Assembly (NCBI GenBank): GCA_964551445.1
Contig: CAZKCG010000009.1
Coordinates: 1-64,000, forward strand
Reading direction: 5' to 3'
From: DAOPXV01 sp964551445
Lineage (GTDB): Bacteria > Muiribacteriota > UBA9980
Length of the DNA stretch: 64,000 nucleotides
Position numbers and translations under genes: made by a program. The notes beneath the pieces are model-generated. The model ran no database searches and was not told where the DNA came from. It worked only from the letters and a program-made list of their open reading frames with translations. This document shows positions 1 to 9,849 of the stretch, piece by piece; within the stretch, counting starts at the first letter, position 1, and every line of letters begins with the position of its first letter.

Positions 1-2826
1 CTTACCGCTTACAAGACGGCTGCCGCTGTTGGTGTCGATCCTGGCGGAGCATTCCTGAACAAACATGTGACCGATAATTCATTGAACATAACCGGCGTGG
101 ATATAAAAATCACGGACGGCAGTGAAAATGGCGGAGGAACACAGGTAAGCAGCTTAACGAACCAGACCATAAACGTTAAATTGACAGGCGTTGCGGATCA
201 GCCCGTAATTAATAATTTTACAGGCACTTATGACGATCCCGCCCTCGGCAACGCTTTTTCGGTTAACATAAACACGACATTCCCCGACAGTGACGGCAGC
301 GAAGTGCATTACTACACTATCAAACTTCCGGGAACTCCTTCGGAAGGCTGGGGCTTCAATCAGGGCCATTCGAACGGCGATAAGACCTGGTTCTTCAAAA
401 CAACTGAAATAGCTGGCCTTAAACTTGTCGGGCCTGAAGGCTACATCGGTCAGACGGTTGAGCTTACCGCGTATGCGGTGGAAAACGACACGAAAACGGC
501 TACGGCGACGCTTACTATAACGGATCCGGGCGTCGGCGGCGGCGGGCTCGGCGGCGGCGTTAAGATCGCTCAAGTCCCGACATTAGGCCTGAAGGCAATG
601 CCAAGCGTAACGGAAGATACTTCGTTCAATCTCAGCGCTGTCGTTAACTCAGCGACAACGCAGACCAATGACACCGATGCGGGGACAGAAACGCTCGGCT
701 TCATAATAAGAGATCTTCCTGCCGGAGCCAAGGTCACGGTAGCCAACGGCGTCATACTTTATGATTACGTCGATTCAAACGGTAAAGCCGCTTCAAGAAT
801 TGACATTCCGGGCGGTATGACTCTTGCCGATGCATTAACCAACATAACTATCAAACCCGTGGGTAACTATAGCGGTGATTTTAAATTCACGATCAAAGCT
901 ATTGCGACCGAGCAGCAATCTTCGATGCATCATTCCGTCGTCGATGGCGGCGGCGATAATAACGTTACGGTTCGCGTGACGCCCGTTGCCGACGACTATT
1001 CTATCAACAACTCAACTGCGACGAGTATCGTGGAAGATACGAAGACTCAGGTGAAATTTACTCTTTCTTCGCTGGATGATAAAGTTGACGCTTCAGATCT
1101 AACCGAAACTTCGGATAATTTAAAGCTTTCCATTACCGAAGGTAAACTTGTCGATTCGCTCGGAAATGATCTTGGCGGAAACATAAGTATTTATCTTACC
1201 GGAGACGTTGTCAAAAAGTCCGGATCCAACGAAATAGTATATTATCAGAACACGCTTCATAAACACGGCAATTTCACGCTTACCGTGACCGCCGACACTC
1301 ATGACACGACTAATTATCCTGATCCGTTAACGCTGACCAATGACAAGCTTGCCGTCGTGAAGACGATAACCATCGGCGTAACATCCGATCCCGATGTTCC
1401 GACCGGCGCCAACGGCGGTCTTACGGTGAAGGAAGTAGGCACGGGAAATCCTACAGTTTTATACACCACTAACGAAGATACGAAGGTTCAAACGAATCTT
1501 GGCGTAACTTTTGCCGATACGGACGCATCAGAAATGCAGACGATACTTCTTCGCATCAAGCCGTCCTCGGAAGGCGCCGATATCGCGGCTAAATACGGCG
1601 GAGCGCTTCTGGTCAACAACGCCGACGCCAGGGTCGGAAATTACGTGGGTAACGGCGTATGGGAACTTCAGGCCGCTGATTTCGCTAATCTGTATTTCAA
1701 GCCTCAGGGCAACTTGAGCGGCGATGTCGTTATGCAGATCGGATCCAAGGTCGTTGAAAAAGATAATCTATCTAATGTCGTCGGCGACTGGAAAGACTTT
1801 ACGATACATATGAATCAGGTAGCCGACGGGGCGGTAATAACTCCGCATAACATATATGACGCGAAGATAAATGAATTCACTCAGGCGAATCTAGAGGCTC
1901 TGCGCGTCGAACAGGGAGAATATAACACTTCGCCCATCAAACAGGGCGCTGGCGATCCGAATCCGGGCCAGCCTTTCGTAAGCGATGAGCTTTACAAAGT
2001 GTCGTTTGAAAATATGCCGGCCGACGGTAAGTTCTACTATAAAACAGGCGGAGAATATCAGCTTCTTACCGACGAGGACGCAAGCTCCACCATATACACG
2101 ATGAGCAAACTAACGCAGGATCAGATGGATAACCTCTACTTTAAAGGCGATAACGGCCTTTCGGGAACCTTTGGCCTTACGGCGAAAGTTTACACTCAGG
2201 AAGTCGACGGCGGAAACAACGTTACCCATACCAGCGGTTTGGTTCAGGATACTCTGACGCTCAAGATCACGGGCGCGTCGACCGATCCCGCTTATACGAT
2301 ACACGGTACATCAGGCGACGATACAATATTTGGCGGTACCGGCGTTGACACGATAAATGGAAATGGCGGCCAGGATACGATAGACGGGCTTGGCGCAGCC
2401 GATACCATTTCCGGCGGCGCGGGCAACGATAATATAGTTTTTAATCCGCTTGCGACTGTTGACGGCGGCGCTGACAGGGATACGTTCACATTGAAAGCGG
2501 CGGTAAATATAGATTTTAATTCTGTTACCGCTTCTAAATTCACCAACATGGAAGTTTTCGATCTTAGAACCGACGGAAATCACGAAATCAACAACCTTCA
2601 TATCAATGACGTCCTGGCTATGACCGACATCAACCATGAACTTATAATCAGAGCGGATGCCGGAGATGTAGTAAAACTTCAAAATGACGGGGCCAAAGGC
2701 GGAAGCTGGTTCGCTAACGGCACCGTCCTTGACGGCGGTGTTACATACAACGTTTTCGATCTTCAGGGCGACGTGAATGCGTTAACGCTTAAAGTTGAAA
2801 ACACTATAACCGCTCAGATAATATAA
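1..2826 (+). CDS. Large RTX-type surface adhesin, C-terminal part (5' truncated by window edge)
   Basis: The reading frame is open from the first base, so the true start lies upstream. The visible 941 residues hold several bacterial-adhesin-like beta domains of roughly 100-150 residues. Their boundaries are marked by recurring 'EDT' motifs and acidic stretches such as 'DTDAGTE' and 'DTDASEM', as in BapA/LapA-like proteins. Near nt 2305-2447 comes a short run of glycine/aspartate nonapeptides ('GTSGDDTIFGG', 'GNGGQDTIDG', 'SGGAGNDNIVF'), the calcium-binding RTX signature of type I secretion substrates. After it follow about 125 residues that should carry the uncleaved C-terminal export signal. 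The gene sits directly before a TolC/ABC/HlyD exporter, its likely secretion machine. Family and export route are secure; what the adhesin binds cannot be seen. Confidence 0.85.
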   Translation, partial: LTAYKTAAAVGVDPGGAFLNKHVTDNSLNITGVDIKITDGSENGGGTQVSSLTNQTINVKLTGVADQPVINNFTGTYDDPALGNAFSVNINTTFPDSDGSEVHYYTIKLPGTPSEGWGFNQGHSNGDKTWFFKTTEIAGLKLVGPEGYIGQTVELTAYAVENDTKTATATLTITDPGVGGGGLGGGVKIAQVPTLGLKAMPSVTEDTSFNLSAVVNSATTQTNDTDAGTETLGFIIRDLPAGAKVTVANGVILYDYVDSNGKAASRIDIPGGMTLADALTNITIKPVGNYSGDFKFTIKAIATEQQSSMHHSVVDGGGDNNVTVRVTPVADDYSINNSTATSIVEDTKTQVKFTLSSLDDKVDASDLTETSDNLKLSITEGKLVDSLGNDLGGNISIYLTGDVVKKSGSNEIVYYQNTLHKHGNFTLTVTADTHDTTNYPDPLTLTNDKLAVVKTITIGVTSDPDVPTGANGGLTVKEVGTGNPTVLYTTNEDTKVQTNLGVTFADTDASEMQTILLRIKPSSEGADIAAKYGGALLVNNADARVGNYVGNGVWELQAADFANLYFKPQGNLSGDVVMQIGSKVVEKDNLSNVVGDWKDFTIHMNQVADGAVITPHNIYDAKINEFTQANLEALRVEQGEYNTSPIKQGAGDPNPGQPFVSDELYKVSFENMPADGKFYYKTGGEYQLLTDEDASSTIYTMSKLTQDQMDNLYFKGDNGLSGTFGLTAKVYTQEVDGGNNVTHTSGLVQDTLTLKITGASTDPAYTIHGTSGDDTIFGGTGVDTINGNGGQDTIDGLGAADTISGGAGNDNIVFNPLATVDGGADRDTFTLKAAVNIDFNSVTASKFTNMEVFDLRTDGNHEINNLHINDVLAMTDINHELIIRADAGDVVKLQNDGAKGGSWFANGTVLDGGVTYNVFDLQGDVNALTLKVENTITAQII

Positions 2827-2871
2827 CTTTCCGAAAGACAGGATTGCAATAAAATTGCAATTGTAAAAAAT

Positions 2872-2910
2872 ATTGACGCCATTATTCAATCGTGATATAA
2901 TGGCGTCAAT
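2872..2910 (+). promoter_or_regulatory. Consensus promoter inside a perfect 13-bp inverted repeat, upstream of the secretion operon
   Basis: TTGACG (2873-2878) and TATAAT (2896-2901) are separated by exactly 17 bp, a near-ideal sigma-70 promoter for the TolC-like gene at 2963. The same bases form a perfect inverted repeat: ATTGACGCCATTA (2872-2884) pairs with TAATGGCGTCAAT (2898-2910), followed by TTTATTAT. In RNA read through from the adhesin gene this could fold as a terminator hairpin; in DNA the palindrome could be an operator. Boxes and arms are seen directly; function is inferred. Confidence 0.7.
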
Positions 2911-2962
2911 TTTATTATGCTTTAATGATATTAAAAATATTATATAGGACAGGGTGACGAAA

Positions 2963-5218
2963 ATGTTTAAGAAGTCAGGTTTATCTTTGCTTTTAATGGT
3001 TCTTGTGTTCGTTTTATTTTCCAGCGCGAACTTTGCGAACGCTATCACGCTTGACGAGGCTTTGAAAGAAGTCGTTACGACGCATCCGAGGATACTTGAA
3101 AAGATCAAGGAATTCAACGCTTCTACCTATGACATGGAAAGGTTCAGAGCGGGCAAAAGACCGACGATCGATCTTGACGCCGAAGCGGGATATGAAGATG
3201 TCAGCAACTCAAGCACGCGCTTTGTCGGTAAGGATTCAGGCGTTTATGGCGGCGCCGTCACCCTCAGACAGATCATTTTTGACGGCAAGAGGATCGATAA
3301 TGATATCAAATCCAGGAACTTAATTTCAAAATCAAGCTTTTACGGATATTGCGACGCGGCCAACCAGATAGTTTTTGAAACGATCGAAAAATATCTCGAC
3401 GTGCTCAAATATAAATCTCTTTTAGACCTCGCCCACGAAAACATGATGGTCCATAAAAAGCTTCTCTCGGCTATAAAAGAGCGTGTTGACGCCGGCACCG
3501 CCGGAAAATCCGAGCTCGAAAGGGTCCAGGGGCGTCTTGCCTCGGCTCAGGCGGTTTTCATAGCCCGCGGAAACGATTACAAGCGTGAAACATATAATTT
3601 TCATAAATATATCGGAAGGTTCGAGGAAGGCGATAAAATGAGCCTGCCTAAATTCAATAATACTATTCTTCCCGGAACTTTACAGGAAGCGCTTAAGAAA
3701 CAGGCCGAGAACCATCCCGTTCTTCTCGCCGCCGCGACGAATATCGATGAGAAATTTTTCGAATACGACCGCGAAAAAAGCGAATATAAGCCTACCGTTT
3801 ACTTCGAATCATCCCGCGACTTCAGAAAAAACTACAGCGGCGTGACCGGCGACGCCAATTCGATCCGCGCAATGGTTAAAATGCGTTGGAACTTATACGA
3901 CGGCGGCGCGCGTAACGCGGCCTCAGACAAAATGTCAAGCCTCGTCAACCGTGAAAAACAGATATTCGACAGGGTCCGCCGTTCTCTTTTAAACGACCTG
4001 CAGCTTACATGGACCGGCTATAAGCTTCTTGATTCGCAGATAGGCGCGCTCAAGAAAAGCCTTATGTTCACACGGAAATCATTGAAATCATATAAAGAAG
4101 AATTTATGCTCGGGCAGAGGCTGCTTATAAATATTCTCGACGCCGAGAATGAATTCCAGACCATGAGAGCGCAGCTTGCCAGTATCGAATTCGAGCTTCT
4201 GGCTACTAAATTCAGGCTTTTATACAGCATGGGAAATATCAGCGAAGACCTCGGCCTTGAAGTTCCTCTCGCCAAAGAATATAAAGCTATGTATAAAATG
4301 AAACCGGCGTTCAAAGATGTTCTGCCTCCGGATAACGATCTGGATAAAGACGGAGTCAGCGATAAAACTGATATTAGCGTTAACAGCCGCGCTTCGAGCG
4401 AAGTCGACATAATGGGCGAACTCGCGGATATGACGAAAAAATACGCGCAGGAACCGCTTAATAGCGGTCTGGTTGATGACAGCACCGTAATAAAAAACAA
4501 ACAGGAGCTTCAGGCCAATAAGCTCAAGCTTGACGTGGCGACAAGGCTCGACCTGGTATCATTCGTAAAAGGTTCCATCGAATTGACCGACAGCTCCAAA
4601 AAGATAATGAGGGAAATGATCGAACAGATAAGAAAGCTGGCTAACGAAGGCCTTATCCAGATCAGCGTAGAAACTTCCGAAACCGGAAAAGCCGACGATA
4701 ATTATAAACTGGCCATTCAGAGAGCCCACAACATCAAGAAAATATTCGCTTTTCATAACGTAGAACCCGAAGCCATACAGGTTTTTGGATTCGCGTCCGA
4801 AAAGGGAACGACCGAGAACACGGTTATATTAAAGATCGAAACGCATCCATTCGAATTGAATGAAACCTATGACACAATGTCCCTGGATGAAATTCGTTTC
4901 GAAAATAAAAAAGAAGATTTTAAAACCGGCGTTAAAGAAGCCCTCGGAGTTTTAGCTTCACAGATAAAACAGAAAGGCAACCCCCCGTTAGAGGTCATCG
5001 TTTATTCCAACGATTTCGACGATGAATCGGAGAACGAGGTCATATCGAAAAAGCGCGCCGAAAAAATATGCGCTGAACTTGCCGCTTCCGGCGCGAATTC
5101 GGAAAGGATAGTTCCCATCGGCTGGGGCAATTACGACGCGAGCCTTGATCTTTTCCAGGGCACCGGCGAAGCAGTTATCAACAACAAGACCGATTTTATA
5201 ATCAGGGCCGTTCGTTAG
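2963..5218 (+). CDS. TolC-family outer-membrane efflux protein fused to an OmpA-like C-terminal region
   Basis: This is the outer-membrane channel of the type I secretion system. I chose the ATG at 2963 because AGGG sits 8 bp upstream and the N-terminus MFKKSGLSLLLMVLVF begins a clear signal peptide ending near 'NFANA'. An in-frame GTG at 2954 would only add three residues. Residues about 30-450 carry the long coiled-coil TolC/OEP pattern, including 'LRQIIFDGKR' and 'WNLYDGGARNAA'. A thrombospondin-3-like calcium motif ('DNDLDKDGVSD') follows, then about 280 residues with two OmpA-like segments ('ELTDSSKKIMREMIEQIRK', 'SKKRAEKICAELAASGA'). OmpA-like domains bind peptidoglycan, so the tail may anchor the channel to the wall. 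Ordinary TolC proteins are about 450-500 residues, so this 752-residue fusion is unusual. Confidence 0.85.
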   Translation: MFKKSGLSLLLMVLVFVLFSSANFANAITLDEALKEVVTTHPRILEKIKEFNASTYDMERFRAGKRPTIDLDAEAGYEDVSNSSTRFVGKDSGVYGGAVTLRQIIFDGKRIDNDIKSRNLISKSSFYGYCDAANQIVFETIEKYLDVLKYKSLLDLAHENMMVHKKLLSAIKERVDAGTAGKSELERVQGRLASAQAVFIARGNDYKRETYNFHKYIGRFEEGDKMSLPKFNNTILPGTLQEALKKQAENHPVLLAAATNIDEKFFEYDREKSEYKPTVYFESSRDFRKNYSGVTGDANSIRAMVKMRWNLYDGGARNAASDKMSSLVNREKQIFDRVRRSLLNDLQLTWTGYKLLDSQIGALKKSLMFTRKSLKSYKEEFMLGQRLLINILDAENEFQTMRAQLASIEFELLATKFRLLYSMGNISEDLGLEVPLAKEYKAMYKMKPAFKDVLPPDNDLDKDGVSDKTDISVNSRASSEVDIMGELADMTKKYAQEPLNSGLVDDSTVIKNKQELQANKLKLDVATRLDLVSFVKGSIELTDSSKKIMREMIEQIRKLANEGLIQISVETSETGKADDNYKLAIQRAHNIKKIFAFHNVEPEAIQVFGFASEKGTTENTVILKIETHPFELNETYDTMSLDEIRFENKKEDFKTGVKEALGVLASQIKQKGNPPLEVIVYSNDFDDESENEVISKKRAEKICAELAASGANSERIVPIGWGNYDASLDLFQGTGEAVINNKTDFIIRAVR

Positions 5219-5366
5219 ACGAAATTCGTTTTTACTTCTCATGCGGGTTCGCCCGGAAATATTATCATACCCGCGCGCGTTGTTAAAGAGGCATGCGGGT
5301 ATGCCCTTAATTACCCGATAAATTTGTTTATGTATCAATGGTGAATTCAGACCAGGAGTATCCAAA

Positions 5367-7529
5367 ATGGAAAATAAAAAGAGCGCCGTTTCATCCGGAC
5401 TTTTTGACGCTCTGGCGCTTTTTACGAAGTTATACCATAAGCCTATGTCCGTTGGCGAACTCACTTCAGGCCTTCCTTTTGACGCTGAAAAAAAAGGCCC
5501 TGAGATTTTTTCCTGCGACAATATGCTGGATAATTTCGCCCGCGCGGCTGAAAGATGCGGCCTCAGGACGCGCCTGGCCGGCCGGACACTTGACGACATA
5601 GGCGCTATGACCCTTCCGCTCATACTGATAATGAAAGAAGGCGCAGGCGTCATACTCGATTCAATTTCCGAAGACCGTAAAAAATTCCGGATAGTTTCGC
5701 CTGAAGCCGGCGATTCCCTTATATGGGTCGACCGTGATAAACTCGAGGCCGGTTATTCGAACCATCTTTTCTACATCGGAAAAGGGTTCGGAGCGAGCGA
5801 TGAACACGGGAAAGTCCCTATATCCGGCGTTCGCGGCCACTGGTTCTGGGAAACGATCAAATATTCATGGCCGCTTTATTCGGACGTTTTAAAAGCCTCC
5901 GTAGTGGTCAATATTTTCGTTCTGGCAAGCCCGCTTTTTACGATGAACGTCTATGACCGGGTCGTGCCCAATAACGCTCTGGAAACGCTATGGGTCCTGG
6001 GTATCGGCATCATAGTCGTAACTTTGCTTGACACGGTGCTTAAGATGCTGCGATCCTATTTTATCGAGATCGCCGCCAAGAAAAGCGATATAATAATATC
6101 CGCCAGACTTTTTGAAAAAACTCTCGATCTTAAAGTAGCTGAATCGCCTAAAAATATAGGCGCGTACGCTAATAATTTCAGGGAATTCGATTCGATACGG
6201 ACGCTTCTGACCTCAGCCGTCATGCTCGCGCTCGTCGATCTTCCGTTCACCGTTCTTACACTTTTCGTAATATATCTCATCGGCGGAAAGCTCGTGATAG
6301 TGCCCATTATTATAATGTGCCTGCTTTTAATTTATTCGCTTATCGTTAAAAATCCAATGAAAAGAAGCATGCAGGACGGTTATGCAGCCGCCGGAAGAAA
6401 GAGCTCTCTTTTGATAGAAACGCTCTCAGGAATGCGCGACATCAAAATAATGAACGCCGCCGGGATCTTTCAGTGGAGATGGGAGAACGGCGTTGCGGAA
6501 GCCGCGTCCACGGGCATAAGATCGAGAATGATCTCGGCTTCGGTAGCCACTATGACCGGTCTTTTAATGCAGCTGGACACGGTTTTCATAGTAATATACG
6601 GCACATATCTTATAAAAGATCTCGAACTTACGATGGGCGGCCTGATCGCGGTCGTGATCCTTTGTTCCCGGACCATCGCGCCTATCGGTCAGGTGGTCGC
6701 CCTGATGTCGAATTACGAGCAGGCAAAGGTCGCTTTTGACACCATAAACCTGATCATGAAAAAAGAGACCGAAAATCCGCCGGGATGCGAGTTCATTCGA
6801 AAAGAAACGCTCGAGGGCGAGATAGAATTTCAAAACGTGACGTTCACTTATCCGGAAGCGGAGAAACCCGCCATCGAAGGCATTTCCTTTAAAGTGAAAA
6901 AAGGCGAGCGCGTGGCGCTCATCGGAAGAACGGGTTCGGGAAAAAGCACGATCCAGAGACTTTTGATAAATTTTTATAAGCCTGAAAAAGGCTCCATCAG
7001 GATCGACGGCCTTGACATCGGCCAGTTAAGCCCGGTGCTTCTTAGAAAGAACGTAAGCTGCGTTCCCCAGGATTTTTCTCTTTTTTCAGGAACCATCCGT
7101 GAGAACATAACTCTGGCGGCGCCCCACGCGAGCGATGAAGCGGTTATAGAAGCCGCGAGGACCGGCGGCCTGGAAGCGTTTTTGCGCTCGTGTCCGAGAG
7201 GGCTTGAAACGCGAGTGGAAGAGCGCGGCGCCAATTTCTCCGGCGGACAGAAACAGGGGATCGCCATTGCCCGCGCCTTCATTAATCCTTCGGCGATATT
7301 CATACTTGACGAACCAACGAGTTCGATGGACGGCGCGACCGAAGATCTTGTCAAGGATATGATAAAAAAAAGAACCGAAGGCAAAACAGTAGTTTTTACT
7401 ACCCATAAGCCTGCCATGCTGGACGTGGCCGAAAGAATAATCATGCTCGATACCGGAAGGATCGTTTTCGACGGAAAGCGTGATGATTTTATGAAAAAAT
7501 TCGTCAAACCGGCTGAACCGGCTAAATAA
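5367..7529 (+). CDS. Type I secretion ABC exporter with degenerate C39-like N-terminal domain (LapB/HlyB type)
   Basis: Inner-membrane ATPase/permease that drives export of the RTX adhesin. The N-terminal ~140 residues resemble a C39 peptidase domain, but the catalytic cysteine is absent ('SGLFDALALFTKLYHKP'), so it should recruit substrate rather than cleave it, as in HlyB/LapB. Residues about 160-440 form the six-helix ABC membrane domain. The ATPase has Walker A 'GRTGSGKST' (near residue 518), signature 'FSGGQKQG' (near 622) and Walker B 'AIFILDEPTSS'. AGGAG lies 8 bp before the ATG. It lies about 150 bp after the TolC gene and 16 bp before the HlyD gene. Length (720 residues) is normal for the family. 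Confidence 0.92.
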   Translation: MENKKSAVSSGLFDALALFTKLYHKPMSVGELTSGLPFDAEKKGPEIFSCDNMLDNFARAAERCGLRTRLAGRTLDDIGAMTLPLILIMKEGAGVILDSISEDRKKFRIVSPEAGDSLIWVDRDKLEAGYSNHLFYIGKGFGASDEHGKVPISGVRGHWFWETIKYSWPLYSDVLKASVVVNIFVLASPLFTMNVYDRVVPNNALETLWVLGIGIIVVTLLDTVLKMLRSYFIEIAAKKSDIIISARLFEKTLDLKVAESPKNIGAYANNFREFDSIRTLLTSAVMLALVDLPFTVLTLFVIYLIGGKLVIVPIIIMCLLLIYSLIVKNPMKRSMQDGYAAAGRKSSLLIETLSGMRDIKIMNAAGIFQWRWENGVAEAASTGIRSRMISASVATMTGLLMQLDTVFIVIYGTYLIKDLELTMGGLIAVVILCSRTIAPIGQVVALMSNYEQAKVAFDTINLIMKKETENPPGCEFIRKETLEGEIEFQNVTFTYPEAEKPAIEGISFKVKKGERVALIGRTGSGKSTIQRLLINFYKPEKGSIRIDGLDIGQLSPVLLRKNVSCVPQDFSLFSGTIRENITLAAPHASDEAVIEAARTGGLEAFLRSCPRGLETRVEERGANFSGGQKQGIAIARAFINPSAIFILDEPTSSMDGATEDLVKDMIKKRTEGKTVVFTTHKPAMLDVAERIIMLDTGRIVFDGKRDDFMKKFVKPAEPAK

Positions 7530-7545
7530 AAATAGTGAGATAATT

Positions 7546-8862
7546 ATGAAACATAACGAAGATATCGATTTTATGTCGAATTTAAGCGCGGCCATGCTCG
7601 AACGGAACAGCCGCGGCACAAGGCTCATGGTCAACGCGATATTTATCTGCGTTATCTGGCTGATCGTCTGGGCATCCTATGCTACGCTCGATGAAATAAC
7701 CCGCGGCGTGGGCAAGATCGTTCCCTCCTCGCAGGTGCAGATCGTTCAAAACCTCGAGGGCGGAATACTGTCCGAAATACTCGTTAAGATAGGCGATACG
7801 GTCGAGGTGAATCAGCCTCTTATAAAAATAGCCAATAAAAAATTCGACAGTAATTTCGAAGAGAGCATGGTCAAACTCGACGAGTTCAAGATCCGTTCCG
7901 CCAGGCTTAAAGCCGAGTCTTCGGGCTCCGAATTCAAGGTTACTCCTGAGCTTGAAAAGACGAGGCCGGATCTTATAAAAAACGAAAGAAATCTTCTCGA
8001 GACAAATCTCGGCTTTCTTAATAATCAGATAGCGATGATCACTCAGCAGATAGTTCAGAAGAAAAACGAGATAAACGAGGCCAATACGGTTTTGAAAAAC
8101 TCGGAGGTCAACCGCGGCCTTTTAGCCCAGCAGATAGCGATGACACGCCCGCTCACTGAACGGGGAGTGTCTCCCAAAACCGATATGATAAGGCTTGAAA
8201 GAGAGATGGCGGGAATACAGGAACGCATTGAAGTTACGAGAGCCTCGCTTCCCAGGCATGAAAGTTCCGTGAAGGAACTTGAAAACAAAGCCGAGGAAAC
8301 GAAGATGAGTTTCCGCTCCCGCGCGCAGAAAGAACTCGGCGACATGATCGCGCAGATATCGCAGATAGAGGAAAGCCAGAACTCGCTGAAAGATCAGGTC
8401 ACAAGAACGCTTTTAAAATCGCCGGTTAAAGGGCTCGTCAAACAGATCCATCTCAATACCGTCGGCGGAGTCGTCAAACCGGGAATGGACCTTATCGAGG
8501 TCGTTCCCCTCGATGATAAGCTGCTTGTAGAGGTTCAGATCCGCCCGTCAGATATCGCTTTCATCCATCCGGGGCAGCTGGCGAAAGTGAAGATCACGGC
8601 CTACGATTATTCCATATACGGCGGGCTTGACGGCAGGCTCGTACATATAAGCGCCGACACAATGACCGATAATCGCGGGCAGAGCTATTATCTTGTTAAG
8701 ATCGAGACCGATAAAAATTATCTGGGGACGCCCGATAAGCCGAAGAAAATAATGCCCGGCATGACCGCGACCGTAGATATCCTCACCGGCAAAAAGACCG
8801 TCATGGACTATCTTTTAAAGCCTATTTTAAAGGCGAAGCACGAAGCTATGACCGAGAGATAG
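7546..8862 (+). CDS. HlyD/LapC-family type I secretion membrane-fusion protein
   Basis: Periplasmic adaptor joining the ABC exporter to the TolC channel. A short cytoplasmic start is followed by one membrane helix at about residues 26-45 ('MVNAIFICVIWLIVWASYA'). Then come a biotinyl-lipoyl-like half ('VQNLEGGILSEILVKIGDTV'), a long coiled coil to about residue 290, the second lipoyl half ('LKSPVKGLVKQIHLNTVGGV') and a beta-barrel region ending near 'IMPGMTATVDILTGKKT'. Length (438 residues) fits the LapC/HlyD class. It is the third and last gene of the secretion operon; a separate promoter follows it. Confidence 0.92.
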   Translation: MKHNEDIDFMSNLSAAMLERNSRGTRLMVNAIFICVIWLIVWASYATLDEITRGVGKIVPSSQVQIVQNLEGGILSEILVKIGDTVEVNQPLIKIANKKFDSNFEESMVKLDEFKIRSARLKAESSGSEFKVTPELEKTRPDLIKNERNLLETNLGFLNNQIAMITQQIVQKKNEINEANTVLKNSEVNRGLLAQQIAMTRPLTERGVSPKTDMIRLEREMAGIQERIEVTRASLPRHESSVKELENKAEETKMSFRSRAQKELGDMIAQISQIEESQNSLKDQVTRTLLKSPVKGLVKQIHLNTVGGVVKPGMDLIEVVPLDDKLLVEVQIRPSDIAFIHPGQLAKVKITAYDYSIYGGLDGRLVHISADTMTDNRGQSYYLVKIETDKNYLGTPDKPKKIMPGMTATVDILTGKKTVMDYLLKPILKAKHEAMTER

Positions 8863-8879
8863 CGCGTTTATTATTCTTA

Positions 8880-8908
8880 TTTACTTTCAGGCCTTTTTTT
8901 GTTACAAT
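8880..8908 (+). promoter_or_regulatory. Extended -10 promoter for the HhH/TPR gene and sigma-54 activator
   Basis: TTTACT (8880-8885) and TACAAT (8903-8908) are 17 bp apart. TG at 8900-8901 gives an extended -10 (TGTTACAAT). Transcription would begin near 8915, about 30 bp before the ATG at 8944, which has a purine-rich GAGAGAGCGG ribosome-binding region. Confidence 0.55.
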
Positions 8909-8943
8909 TATCCAAAAATCCATAAAAAAGAGAGAGCGGTATC

Positions 8944-9849
8944 ATGAAAGAATTATTTTTCAATAAAAATAATTTTAAATATATAACGGCATTCGCGGTC
9001 GTCTTATTATCGGCGATCTTTATTTTAAATATAACCGTTTTCGAGCGCGCTGCAGCCGCCGGAATGATAAATATAAATACTGATAAATTCGAGCGCCTCC
9101 TTGATATTCCGGGCGCGGACGAGATAATTGCCGCCAAGATACTCAAATACCGCAAAGACAACAACGGTTTTAAAACAATATACGACCTGATGAAAATACC
9201 TGAAATAACCGGCGAGTCGTTCGAAAAAATGAAGGATGCGATCACGATCGGTGATCGGGCCGCGGTATCTCAGCAGGTTAAAACGCCTTCCCGACCTCAG
9301 TCTTCAGGGCCGGCCGGAACGCCTTCGAATGCGGTCGTTCCCGCGCGGGCCGCCGATGAAGAGGAATCAGGAGAAAAGGGCGCTCCGGCTTCGAGGATCG
9401 CTGAAAATCCTTCCGGCGGAGACGCCGTTGCGCCTGACGAAAATCAGCAGGAACCCTCTTCCGACGAGGGAAGGACCAATTCGCCGAAGGTCGAGCCGGC
9501 TAAGGCCGCACGGCCTATCCGCGGCAGAATAGACGATATTAAGAGAATAGACATCACGGCTGAAAATTACTACAAGATAATAATGAGCCTCATGCGCATG
9601 GGTACATATGAACAGGCTGAAAAAAGTCTCGGTGAATTTATCGAAAAATTCCCCGACGACGGCCGCGCCGATGACGCCAGATACCTTCTCGGCGCATGCC
9701 TTGAAGAACGCGAAAAATTCAGCGAGGCCATGGCGGTCTATACCAGGGTTTACGATAACACAAAATCCGAACTTCGCGGCATCTCTCTATTCCGCACGGC
9801 CGTCTGCATGGACGTGCTTGGAAACTCGAAGGACGCCCTTGAAACTTAG
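8944..9849 (+). CDS. Helix-hairpin-helix (ComEA-like) plus TPR envelope protein, ended early by an in-frame amber codon
   Basis: The N-terminus is a membrane helix or signal anchor (about residues 14-36). A ComEA/PulK-like helix-hairpin-helix follows (residues 40-100, 'ININTDKFERLLDIPGADEI'), then a low-complexity charged linker and TPR repeats of the YbgF type ('AEKSLGEFIEKFPDDGRA'). The TAG at 9847-9849 falls inside a TPR helix. Reading on in frame gives 'RKYISEFPDSSCVKDAEGR' and a TAA at 9931-9933 that shares its last A with the ATG of the next gene. The ancestral protein was therefore almost certainly 329 residues, with tyrosine at the TAG position. This may be a nonsense mutation, a sequencing error or local readthrough. 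HhH normally binds DNA; its role in a membrane-anchored TPR protein is unknown. Confidence 0.8.
   Translation: MKELFFNKNNFKYITAFAVVLLSAIFILNITVFERAAAAGMININTDKFERLLDIPGADEIIAAKILKYRKDNNGFKTIYDLMKIPEITGESFEKMKDAITIGDRAAVSQQVKTPSRPQSSGPAGTPSNAVVPARAADEEESGEKGAPASRIAENPSGGDAVAPDENQQEPSSDEGRTNSPKVEPAKAARPIRGRIDDIKRIDITAENYYKIIMSLMRMGTYEQAEKSLGEFIEKFPDDGRADDARYLLGACLEEREKFSEAMAVYTRVYDNTKSELRGISLFRTAVCMDVLGNSKDALET

Noticed and set aside
9847..9849. Genome-wide reassignment of TAG to an amino acid
   Set aside because: TAG ends several complete genes here at their expected family length (5218, 8862, 14064, 18784), so it is an ordinary stop.
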